A DNA stretch of 64,000 nucleotides from Opeltia flavorubescens (lineage: Eukaryota; Ascomycota; Lecanoromycetes; Teloschistales; Teloschistaceae): the NCBI GenBank assembly GCA_000442125.1, contig KE546968.1, positions 709,932 to 773,931 of the forward strand. Reading direction: 5' to 3'. The stretch's first letter is position 1. Each line of letters opens with the position of its first letter. Made by a program: the position numbers and the translations under genes. Shown in pieces: positions 44,776 through 55,730 of this stretch. A model generated the notes under the pieces. It was not told the origin of the DNA. It searched no databases and worked only from the letters and a program-made list of their open reading frames with translations.

Positions 44776-45700
44776 ACTGTAATCTGCGTTATAGAGAGAA
44801 GCCAAAGCATTGGTGCTCAATGCGACGGCAACTAATACCCTCAATCTCGATCTACAATCTCAACTTAACTTTGCTGAACGTATCCTTCGATCTACTTTGC
44901 TAGTTCCTCGTATGCCCGGACGGTGCCCTGGCCATAGTCTTAGTAACGACTACTAGTATGGTTATCAGAAACATCCAAGGTTTGATGAGATTCAACGATA
45001 GCGGATGGAAATAGATCAAATGGGTTTTCTCAAAATGCTCCCAACCCACAAGATTCATCTCCTGGACCGCGTAATGACGCCTTCCCACATTCGTTCTTCT
45101 GGACGTCGGGATCAATTACATGACAAACTTATGTAGTTCGTCAGATAAAGGTGTGGGGAAGAGTTATGGGGGACGTGCAGCCGGTAGACTGATGGCTGGA
45201 GGGTTTAAAGCTGATACATGACGGTCCAATGCGATACCTTAGTCATGAAGTTGTCATTGAACCTTATACGATGAGCCAGTTCTACAACGACTGGATATAT
45301 ATCTGAAATCGTGACGTGAGCCGTGGGCCTGTGCATGAAAGAGGAAAGGTGCATTGGAGCACCATAGATTCGATGTCTAGAGACGTCCTACCAGAAAAAT
45401 CGTTTCCTCGCTATACGGAACATGTTCTCATGTTGAGCAATTTTCGAATTTTGGTACTTGATCGCTGTACAAGTCATGATAGTAGGTTTTATCTTCACTT
45501 AACGACAGCGATACAATGGCATATAAAGTTACCACGACAATGATTGGCAGCAATCGCCATGACTACATGTGTTCTAGTAGAGCTTTTTCTCATGGGTCTG
45601 ATCCAGGAACAATCTACAAGAAGTTTCCAGCTAAACCGTACAACCGGTGGCTAACACGGCACGTCCTATCCATCAAAATTGAACAACTATTCTTAAGTCT
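44776..45700. other. Intergenic region, convergent genes
   Basis: No gene is supported. Small open frames (44900-45115 minus, 45316-45543 plus) have no recognisable features. Confidence 0.4.
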
Positions 45701-46738
45701 TCACGGATCTTTAATCCAGATACTCATTGCCCCAAGAACCGTTGCTCCGTCCTTTACGTAAAGAACAGTATTGTAAGGAGATCCGTCAATGATCATACCG
45801 CCCCAAATCAGTACTTCCTCCGCTAATTTCTGCCACGTGAACCCATGTCGTGGATCAGCTGCTGGGCCGTAAACAGTGAAGCCTATCTCATCACGCGTGG
45901 TGCGTAAGGGAGAGTTGTCGCAATAGTTTCTCATGGGTTCAGAGCGCGGAACATATTTGTCGGTAATGAGACCAGATGTGGGTTTAGTCACAAAAAAGCG
46001 GAATAATTGTGTCCAGCAAAAGTACCAGCGCCGTTCCATGAGACTATCAGGTATGTCTAGTTTTGTGGAGTTAGGAGCATCTTGGCTAGGCAGTGGGAGA
46101 ACGATGGAGTCGATAGTTGAGTTTGCCCGTAGCGTTTCCTCCAACGTTTTGCTTACAGAAGTCTGTGCTACGGTCGTTGAGGCTCCATTGTTAGCACTAT
46201 GTATTGGCTCATACCTGACACTGAGGGTACCGATGCCGAAGCCATATGGTCTTTCGCTGATGTCGATTTCAAAAGTTCTGGGCCACCAGCCTAATCTGAC
46301 CAACGACCAGAGAGCTCTGCTGTATGCAATACCAGTCTTGAGTGGGGTGAGGGAAGCTCGGTTTTTGGTGAATGGGCTAACAGTATACCAGAAGTCTTCG
46401 AAGGGCGGTTTATGTCGGTCAAATGTACGACGGAAAGGAACTGTCGAATCGTCCCTCCAGTACCAGTAGATCTCATACGCCAGACTTACGACCGACATGC
46501 CTCCTTTCTGTAAGAGCCCAGATCCTGGGGTGAAGGTGGATTGGAGATTCCGGTCAGGGCCAAGCGGTAGGTTGAGATCGCTGGCTGGCTTGAACTCTAT
46601 ACCGTCTACAGGCGGAGGGAAGCCGTCGGATGGGATAGCCGAGTCCAAAAGAGAAGCAGCCTCATTGGCCGCTGGTCTTGCGGCGCATTGGCTCAGTAAC
46701 CACGTCAAGAAAGTCAGAAGAATGTGGTACATGATCAT
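45701..46738 (-). CDS. Predicted secreted protein of unknown function
   Basis: This single-exon protein has 345 residues. The N-terminus (MYHILLTFLTWLLSQCAARP) is a clear signal-peptide candidate ending near CAA or ARP. The mature part is rich in Trp, Tyr and Phe, with motifs YEIYWYWRDD, FEDFWYTVSPF, SLVRLGWWPRTFEIDIS and RWYFCWTQLFRFFV. A possible N-glycosylation pattern is seen (NST, NGAST, ANST). It has few cysteines and no known catalytic motif. From memory, single-copy relatives of this kind occur in leotiomycete and related genomes without function. The first ATG (46738) was chosen; the second Met two codons on gives nearly the same signal peptide. Confidence 0.65.
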   Translation of the reverse strand: MIMYHILLTFLTWLLSQCAARPAANEAASLLDSAIPSDGFPPPVDGIEFKPASDLNLPLGPDRNLQSTFTPGSGLLQKGGMSVVSLAYEIYWYWRDDSTVPFRRTFDRHKPPFEDFWYTVSPFTKNRASLTPLKTGIAYSRALWSLVRLGWWPRTFEIDISERPYGFGIGTLSVRYEPIHSANNGASTTVAQTSVSKTLEETLRANSTIDSIVLPLPSQDAPNSTKLDIPDSLMERRWYFCWTQLFRFFVTKPTSGLITDKYVPRSEPMRNYCDNSPLRTTRDEIGFTVYGPAADPRHGFTWQKLAEEVLIWGGMIIDGSPYNTVLYVKDGATVLGAMSIWIKDP

Positions 46739-48072
46739 ACCTACACAAGTCGAGGATAGCTTGGCGACGCAGGAAAAGCATGATCAATGCAGCGGATGCA
46801 GCTATAACAACACTCGTATAACCGCTCTCAAGATCGCAGCGCGTAGTTGAGCAATGTCAAACATAGGCATATGGCAAGAAGCGACCAAATGCGATGGAGC
46901 GTAAGTTGCCAGTACTGAAGCCCCTGATGCCATCAACCATCATAAACGAGTATTCACATGACGCATTCGGAGACATTGCAAAGCCCTTCTGAAAGAGAAG
47001 AAACTGCGCCGCTGTAGATAGATTTACCTTCAGATCAAAGTCTTTACCTTGCATTACCCGATGAGTACTTCTAAAGCCACGAAGCCGTAGACGTTGTACT
47101 CATTGAGCACAAAGCACGCAATTGTCTTCATGGTAAAAGTAAAAAGGAAACCAAAACCCAACAGCACAAGCTGAAATTACCATCTCGCAGATCGGATGGT
47201 GCTGGTAACATATGATGACCTTGGATGACCTAGCGGCATCAAGCGACCCGCTTCCAGCATACGAGTTTGATGAATTACCGTGAGATTGACATCGGGCAAA
47301 TAATCTCTCTAAATAATTAATTTGTGGCTGACGATGGAACAGGCTAAAGTCAAATTAAACCTTCGCCAGAAGGGTCTCCAGTAGAGATTAAGATTGGAAA
47401 TTTGAGGCAAGAGTTCGAGGAAATTTACCATTTTCCCAGCCAAGAATCCGCTTTGTTTTTCTACCAAAATGGATTCAAAGTGAGCATGGGAACAAGCGAT
47501 GGTGCTATGCGTATGCTGAATGATTTCCTATTCGAGCCATAATGAGGAGATAATACTATGTGCGTGGGGCACTAAAGAAACCCATGCGCCTACCCGACCA
47601 ACTATAAAATCGTGCATGATAATCGACGGTGATTCGTCCAAACCTTAAGATATCTAGGGTCGTACTAGTAAGATGTCGTAATAAGCCAGTTGACTGACAG
47701 TATGATATCTTCAACGATTGATCTTGTGGCCGGGAAGAAGCGGTGAACGGGTGAGTACATGATGTCAAGACGATCATGGACTAGGGCGAATGCAGTGATT
47801 GAGGTCAAGTGATGCTCCTACAGGTCTGTGCGGGTGATAGTCATATCAGATCATAGCATACTTGATAATGAACTGATGATAAGCTTCCCGAACTCCATCG
47901 CCGTCCTCCCTAGTTGCATTGACGCGCTTCTTGAATGGACGACGCGTGCATCTTGCATCCCTTCTTATCAGTCGAAATCTGGGGTACCTATCACCGTCCC
48001 ATGGATATGTGGCTCCACTCAAATCCCAGACCGTTGACCACCTTCAACGCTCCCTGAGCGCCTCAGCCAGAC
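46739..48072. other. 1.3-kb intergenic region between divergent genes
   Basis: No gene is supported. Open frames at 46857-47054 and 47556-47777 (minus) and 47828-48107 (plus) show no family features. It should contain the promoters of the secreted unknown protein and yvc1. Confidence 0.4.
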
Positions 48073-51000
48073 ATGCTGTCCTCTCTTTCTCGCTTTGCCG
48101 GCAATGATCGTCAGCATGGGGACCGCTCACCATTCTCATCCCCCTACTCAGCCGTCAATTCTACTCCAATCGCCGCCCGACGCAGCTTGTTGGAAGAACG
48201 TCGAAGACCAGCTGCTGATTTCGATCGCGATCTCTCCCCTGCACCAGCCAGTCGCATAGATGAAGAGGACGAGGATGGAGAGGGCATTGTTGAACATGAT
48301 GGGGAATTAGAAGAGGAGGAGGAGGAGGATGATGAAGATGAAGACGGCGCAGAAGAAACTTCTCCTCTTCTACCAATTTTCTCCGCTGCTCACCTCGGTA
48401 AGTTTGCCGTCTTCCTCATTCTGTCTTATCCACTGACGATGATTGTGACCTCGTAGATTCTCTGCCAGTATATAACCTTACACACGCTATACGTTTGCTG
48501 ATCGTGTCTCGATGTGAAACCACGCTGACATGGGATCAACTTCGCGCTCCTCAAGTCTCGTCCTTCCTTGTCAAACCAATTCAGCAGCAGATCATCGCGT
48601 CTCACTTCTCGAGGGCGACTTTGTATGCCCTTTTGGCCAATTGCTTGCAATTCAAGAAGGAGGAGCAACTATACCCTGGGAACAGCGGTACCAGCCGAAC
48701 ACGAGCTTTGATAGCGGAACTACTGGCAATCAGGCTACTCCGAGAGTTCAGTACTAGAGAATTGGTAGGCTCTCAATGAACATACACTGAATGACAAAGC
48801 TAACATGACTCTAGATAGGTGGGTTGTGGATTCAAACCGCTTGAGAATGCCAGAAGCTAAAACCCCATTTAGATGCCTTGTCCTACGATTTCTACCCTTT
48901 GCAGGGCATTTCACCAACACAAAGTGGAACTGCCACTCCTGGTCCCAATTGGGATTCCTCACCCATCTTTAGGCCCCAGCCTCGAGTAGCCCGCGTCTCG
49001 ACGCTCGAAGTAGCCATCCGAGCACAGTCCAAACGATTTATAGCCCACCCTCTAGTTGTACAACAATTGGAGGCTATTTGGGCAGGCTCTATAGTCTTTC
49101 ATTCTGCTGCAGATAATCTACATCGACCTCCACAGAAGGTGATACCAAATCAAAACCGCGGATACGGTGCCATTGGCTCCCGAGGTCCTGTCTTGGATGC
49201 ATCACCAGAGCGCCTTCAACCTGCAAAGCAAAGGGATCACCGCGACCCAGTTGCAGTCACTATTCGAAGGACCGTCACTTTATACGACCCACGAGAAGCG
49301 TCACTGTTCAAGCTCTCACGACTGAGGGTTCCCCGGTACCGCCAATTCTTGTCAACAGCTTCGTTCGCTATTCTCCTGGGCCTGTACCTTGCAGTTCTGA
49401 TAGAGAGATCTTTGACGATAACGCCTTTGGAGATAGTCTTCTGGATCTGGAGCGCAGGCTTTATGCTTGATGAAGTTGTCGGCTTCAACGAGCAAGGCTT
49501 CAGCCTGTACATCGCAAGTTTCTGGAACGCTTTCGACCTTGGGATTCTTCTGCTGCTCGTATGCTATTATATGATGCGCTTGTATGGTATCCTTATGCCA
49601 GATGCTCGGAAACATCATACCGCTGACATGGCCTACGATCTTCTGGCAGCTAACGCTGTCCTCCTATTTCCACGGCTCTTTTCTGTTCTCGATCACGTTC
49701 GGTACTTTTCGCAGCTCCTAATTGCCTTTCGCATGATGGCTATGGACCTCTTTGCGCTGTTTGTCCTCATCGCTATTAGCTGTAGTGGGTTCTTTGTTGC
49801 ATTCACGTTATCCTTTGGGGGAGACGACTATCGTGGTCGAGCGGTAGTCTACACTCTATTCCAATTGCTGATGGGGTTCACCCCAGCGGCTTGGGATACT
49901 TGGAATAATTACAACCTTCTAGGGAAGATGATATTGACCTTGTTTTTATTCATATGCCATTTTCTCGTGGTTACCATTCTGATCACGGTCTTAACGAATT
50001 CCTTCATGGCTGTCGTACAGAACGCTAACGAAGAGCATCAATTTGTATTCGCTGTCAACGCTATTTCCATGGTCAAATCGGACGCTCTTTTCTCTTATAT
50101 AGCGCCTACGAATGTGCTCGCATGGGTCCTTGCACCTCTGAGATTTGTTCTCCCCTTCCCCACTTTTGTCAGAGTAAACCGGACCGCCATCAAAGTCACA
50201 CATTTTCCAATTCTTTTCCTCATCTACGTATACGAACGCATGATTCTACAAGGGCAGACCTTTGAAGCTACCGACCTGATTGTACAGCGCGGTCGAGCGA
50301 GAAACAATGAAGGTCCAGCAAGCGGCTTACGACTCTTCAGTCCAGCTCACGGTCGATTGCGCGAGCCATCTGTGGCAACTTTCCACAAAGACCGTGTTCT
50401 GGCCGAAGTTTTCAAAAGACCTTTTCGAGACAACACCATTCGTAACACGCAGAAGAGCCAAGATCGACGCAAAACATCTAATGTGGTCAATCATTGGATG
50501 AGCGGCATGGGTCCCGATGGGACGGCAAGCCCACCTCTCGAGCAAGACCCTCAAATAGTTGACAGGTTGGAAGCACGTAGGATTGCACACCGACGATCTC
50601 AGCTCTTACAGCGTCGAGCTCGAACAAGGCGTGGACCGAGCTTTACCGCAGCGTCCATGTCAGTGGTCTCGGATCCCGAAGAATTCAACCTTACTGGAAT
50701 CAACGATAGTCCTGACCACCGCCAGCCTGAAAGTGATCTTCCAACCATAAGCATGGAAGAGGTACCACAGCAAACAGACGCCGACGGAGACGACGAGCTC
50801 ATCACAAATGACGATGACGAGAACGCGACCCTCGATCCCCGGCTGACACCCGTCGGGGCTCTCAAGAGTACTGATACCGAGAAGGAAACGGAAGACGACT
50901 ATTTCCAAAGAACGCCTACTGCTGCTTCTTCCCGAAGATTTCTGCCTTTGTCACTCCAGCAAATGCAACAAAGTAAAGCAGCGCCGCCCCCTCGAAACCT

Positions 51001-51733
51001 AGGCCCCACTCGCACAGCATTGCGTCCGGTCAAAGCCCACGTCCGACATACGTCAACAAATACCATCATTCATGATCCGGCTCCTCAATCGACGGGTTCG
51101 TCGTCTTCCCCAAGCCGCAAAGCGATCACGGCCAGGAATAGCGCAAGAAATGCCGGCTCAGGTAGTGGTGCTGTAACACCAGCCTCTGCCGGGCGACGAA
51201 CCCCAAAACGGCAGCCGATGGGAGCTGTTCGAGCACGCCCTATATTGCCGCCGCGCACCGCTTTTCAGAGCGCACCAAATCTTGCTGGAATGGTGGCGCT
51301 CGATTCTGCGCGTCAACAACGGTCAAACTTTGCTCTCGAGCTTGGATCAGATATTGGTGACAACAAAGCCTTGGGAGGCGGTTTTGTGGGTGTCATACCT
51401 TCCAGCTTCGCCACGCAGATGGCATACGCGTCGAATATGAAGGCCGGCCAAGCTTCCAGAGGTAATGATGACCAGCAGCGGATGAGCAAATTGATGCTAG
51501 CCCGGTTCAACCAGCTGGAAGAAGGGTTCAGAGAAGTAATCAAGGAAGTCAAGGACTGGAAAAAGGATGATATAAGAAGCGCGGATGAGCGACCAGTGAC
51601 ACGGAATGGAAGAACAAAAGCACAAAAGATAGGCAGGAGAAGTGGAAAGGTGAGAGGCGAGGCGGAGATCAAGGAAGGCAACTGGGTTGACGAGAATGAT
51701 ATACCGCAGGATGGCCGCGGTAGTTCTGTTTGA
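48073..51733 (+). CDS. yvc1: Vacuolar TRP-type calcium channel Yvc1 (TRPY)
   Basis: Exons 48073-48397, 48457-48764, 48815-48818 and 48873-51733 give 1165 residues. The first join gives SAAHL-DSLPVYNLTHAIRLL. The next region needs a 4-nt microexon (ATAG) between two GT..AG introns to yield REFSTRELIDALSYDFYPLQG in frame. Residues 1-110 end in a very acidic run before a TSPLLP motif. A helical linker domain follows, then six membrane segments (about 380-640), including the pore-side LFQLLMGFTPAAWDTW and the gate helix with VTILITVLTNSFMAVV. The remaining tail of over 400 residues is Ser/Pro/Arg-rich, with acidic clusters and a C-terminal coiled-coil stretch (LARFNQLEEGFREVIKEVKD). Yeast Yvc1 releases vacuolar calcium on osmotic shock. 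Confidence 0.9.
48815..48818 (+). other. yvc1: Inferred 4-nt microexon (ATAG) of yvc1
   Basis: It is flanked by a 50-nt intron (48765-48814, GTAGGC..CTCTAG, with GCTAAC branch site) and a 54-nt intron (48819-48872, GTGGGT..TTTAG, with a GCTAAA branch-like site). It adds Ile plus the first base of Asp. Skipping it puts the next 2.86-kb exon out of frame. Confidence 0.75.
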
Positions 51734-52376
51734 CGAATCTCCGGGGTAACAATACTTGCTTTGCGCTTTCTGTTGCATTTACAGCATACACTACTGGACG
51801 TTCAGCATGCATTTCATGGAGCATTGGGCATTGAGCATTGAGCATTGAGCGAGTCATTCTGCTGGCGGTGGTGGCTGACACTTGCGTAAGAGTTAGATAC
51901 CCATCTCGCATGGTGCTGTATATATCTTTGCTATTTGGCCTTCTCGAGTATTGCATTTCTGATAATAGACTGAGCCTATCTATATTGAGCTGGAATAAAA
52001 CCTTCAATAACAAGGTACAGATTCCTCGGCTAGTGATCCACTGCGTACTTTACAACTTTACAGGGGCTATCTCACCCGGTAGAATTCATTGATGGCAAGG
52101 GTTTGTAAGCAAGGTAAGACACTAGGAGACACGGCGAGCGGCGAAGACCAGCCCTACGGTCGGTGGTCATGGCTTGGCGTTCTAGACACGCTTTTCGGAG
52201 CTTGGAGACGGAGCTTCCCATTTCAACGTGCATCTACTGTTGACGCATCACACCTCCACCAGCTCCTTTTCCGATCACAGGACGGGTAATTCAAACACCT
52301 CCTCTTTGGAATTACCGATATCATCTTTCTGCCTCACTTCTGATCCACGATCGAGCTTGTCCCGTCTGCAGCAACT
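51734..52376. other. Intergenic region with a heptamer repeat
   Basis: The spacer between yvc1 and rpn1 (same strand) contains four tandem copies of GCATTGA-type heptamers at 51821-51848 (the first is GCATTGG). The final 150 bp before the rpn1 start is pyrimidine-rich, as in leaders of highly expressed genes. Nothing else was seen. Confidence 0.5.
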
Positions 52377-55327
52377 ATGGCAAAAGAGAATGGACAACCC
52401 ACGGCTGCTGAGAAGGGCAAGGGAAAGGCAGTAGAAAAGGATGCAAGTGAGGGAAAGAAGTCAGATGAACCGAGTAAAGACAAAGACGGAAAGCCGTTGG
52501 TGAACGGGAAGAAAGGCGATGAGCCACAGGAGGGTTGGTAGGCTCTAGTCGTTCGCAAGATCTGACGGCTGACTATGGTCGCTTGAACGTACAGAGGAGC
52601 TCAGCGAGGAGGATCAACAGCTGAAGAATGAACTCGAAATGCTAGTCTCGAGGTTGAAGGTAACGTAGTGGTGTTTTCGAACTACAAGGCTCCATTAAAA
52701 AAATTGCCATTAGGAATCAGACACGAGTCTATATATACCCGCACTCGACGCCATCAAAGATTTTATCAAGACCTCGACATCCTCCATGACTGCCGTCCCT
52801 AAACCTTTGAAATTTCTCATGCCACACTACGAAGATCTCACCAAATCATACGATGATTGGCCGACTGGGAATGAAAAGGTATTGATATAGTCCCAAAAAA
52901 TTCATGGTCTATCATTGACTGTGTGTGACAGAGTTCTCTGGCAGACGTCCTGTCTGTTCTGGGCATGACCCAGGGCGATGAGGAGAAACTCGAAACATTA
53001 AAGTACAGGCTACTTGCGCCATCGAAAGATCTTGGATCATGGGGTCATGAATATATCCGACATCTAGCGCTAGAGATAGGGCAGGATTATAATCGTAAAA
53101 CCATGGAAGATGAGGACTCTCAAGAGCTGCTTGATCTCGCCAGGACGCTGGTTCCCCATTTCCTAAGTCACAATGCTGAGGCCGACGCTGTGGATCTGCT
53201 TAGTGAGCTGGAGAGAATACAAGAAATACCTCAATACCTCGACGAAAACACTTTTGCCAGAGTCTGCCTGTACATGGTCAGCATGGTCAATCTTCTCACT
53301 TACCCTGACGATCAACAATTCCTCCGTACCGCCCATGATATCTACATGCATTACAACAAGCTTCCTCAAGCTATAGTACTGGCTATTCGAATGAACGACA
53401 CTGAACTCATCTACGAAGACTTTGGTTCAACGAAAGACGTGTCGCTGAAGAGACAGTTGGCCCTTTTGGTTGCACGACAACAGATATGGCTGGAACCACC
53501 GCCAGAGTCGGAAGAAGATCAGGATATGTTTTCAGAATGCCTGAGCAATGAGAAGCTACCCAACCATTTTAAGTTCCTGGCCAAGGAGTTGAATATTCTG
53601 GATCCAAAGATGCCGGAAGACATATACAAAAGCCATCTCGAAAGCAGCCGGACCGCAGGGCTTACGAATGTCGATTCCGCAAGACATAATCTTGCTAGCG
53701 CTTTCGTCAATGCCTTCACCAACGCTGGTTTCGGGTCAGACAAGATGATGCTTGTTGAAGGCGACAAGACAAGTTGGGTTTTCAAGACAAAAGACGACGG
53801 CATGCTATCCACGACCGCCTCGATGGGCATGTTGCTGAAGTGGGATATCGAAGGCGGTCTGGACCAGATCGACAAGTACACCTATGCGCAGGAGGAACAA
53901 ATCAAGGCGGGCGCACTATTAGCAATTGGTATCCTCAATTCTGGCGTAAGGCTAGATTCAGAGCCAGCGCTTGCCTTGTTGAGCGGGGATGAAAACATCA
54001 TGAGCGCAAATGTTGGGAAGCGAGTCGCATCGATCATGGGTTTGGGTTTAGCATGTGCAGGGACAAACAAAGAAGATCTCTTGGAGATGCTCTTACCCAT
54101 TGTGGAAGACACATCGTTGGAGATGCAGATTTCTGCCATGGCTGCTCTATCGTTAGGCATGATCTTCGTAGGATCTGGAAACGACCGGGTCAGCGAAGCG
54201 ATAATCACGACCCTTCTGGATGAAGACCGACAGAAGCAGCTCAAAGACAAGTGGACACGATTCATGTCCTTGGGCCTTGCCCTACTGTTTTTTGGACGAC
54301 AAGAAGAGGTGGAGGTCGTATTAGAGACGCTCAAAGCCATCGATCATCCGATGGCTAAACCAGCATCTGTACTGGCAGAAGTCTGTGCTTGGGCTGGAAC
54401 TGGTACTGTCCTAAAACTCCAAGAGCTGCTGCATATATGTAACGAGCATATCGAAGATGATGAAGAAAAGAAGGGAGATGAGCTTCTGCAGACGTATGCC
54501 GTGATCGGCTTGTCGTTGATTGCAATGGGTGAAGACGTTGGGCAAGAGATGGTTTTGCGGCAATTTGGTCACCTGATGCATTACGGAGAGGCCAACATTC
54601 GAAAAGCAGTCCCCCTGGCTATGGGTTTAATTAGCCCTAGCAACCCTCAGATGAAAGTGTACGACACACTGTCAAGATACAGCCATGACAACGACAACGA
54701 CGTTGCCATCAACGCAATCTTCGCCATGGGAATGCTTGGTGCAGGGAGCAACAATGCTCGATTGGCGCAGCTACTGAGACAGCTTGCCAGCTATTACCAC
54801 CGGGACCAAAATTCACTCTTCATGGTTCGGATTGCTCAAGGTCTGTTGCACATGGGTAAAGGCACCATGTCCATCAACCCTTTTCACACGGACCGACAGG
54901 TTTTATCAAGAGTTGCAGCAGCAGGCTTGCTTACGGTACTGGTGGCCATGATCGACGCAAAACAGTTCATCCTCGCCGACTCACATTATCTCCTCTATTT
55001 CATAGTAACTGCTATGCACCCTCGATTCTTGGTGACGCTTGATGAAGAGCTCAAGCCTCTGCAGGTGAACGTACGGGTAGGTCAAGCAGTGGATGTGGTG
55101 GGACAGGCAGGTCGGCCAAAGACAATCACCGGGTGGCAGACGCAGAACACACCGGTTTTGCTGGCTTATGGGGAGAGAGCAGAGCTGGAAGACGAACAGT
55201 ATATCAGTCTGGCAAGCAATTTAGAGGGGCTTGTCATACTAAGAAAGGTGAGTGAATCCGAGTCATATTGTGCGTCTGTTCAGCTCAATTAATATCGAAT
55301 TAGAATCCTGCATGGGATGAAGGTTAA
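52377..55327 (+). CDS. rpn1: 26S proteasome regulatory subunit Rpn1
   Basis: Five exons (52377-52533, 52595-52659, 52714-52878, 52932-55247, 55304-55327) give 908 residues. A Lys/Glu-rich N-terminus (MAKENGQPTAAEKGKGKA) leads into EELSEEDQQLKNELEMLVSRLK, then ESDTSLYIPALDAIKDF, TGNEK-SSLADVLSVLGMT and the long alpha-solenoid. PC repeats are seen in AALSLGMIFVGSGN, AVPLAMGLISPSNPQ and NAIFAMGMLGAGSNNARLAQ. The final tiny exon adds NPAWDEG after LVILRK. Rpn1 is the proteasome base scaffold that receives ubiquitin and UBL shuttle proteins. The first donor is GTTGGT; the alternative donor 4 nt downstream would break the frame. Confidence 0.95.
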
Positions 55328-55730
55328 TGTCGATATCGAGCGTCAATGAAAGCATCAGCATTGTATTTTACCAATTGAATTAACAGTACGATAGAAGAAT
55401 ACTGGCAAAACACCGTGAGGTGGATATCGAAGACTGAAGGCTGGAGAGCTGTCGTTCTGTCGACTGCATGATACCCGCCCGCTTGTGCCTACCTATTGCC
55501 GTTAGTGCGGGGCAATCTGCATACCCACGATACTTTTCGACAAGACGAGAACAGGACCGGGCCTCTGTCACATGGATACAAAACAAGATAAGTCATATCA
55601 TCTTCGTGAAATTTTCTTTTGCTGTTATTTCGTCACCTAGAATAAGGTTCTGTTTACTTCTGCTGTTTATTCTTGCTTCAATACCGAATGTACCATACAT
55701 CTCTCGTAATATTCCACCCACGTTCAATCT
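55328..55730. other. Intergenic region, rpn1 3' side and MATE promoter
   Basis: A 403-bp spacer between two plus-strand genes. No gene or repeat is recognised. Confidence 0.4.

Noticed and set aside
52538-52543. GTAGGC donor for rpn1 intron 1
   Set aside because: It does not join in frame to any acceptor giving the EELSEEDQQLKNELEML start; GTTGGT at 52534 does.
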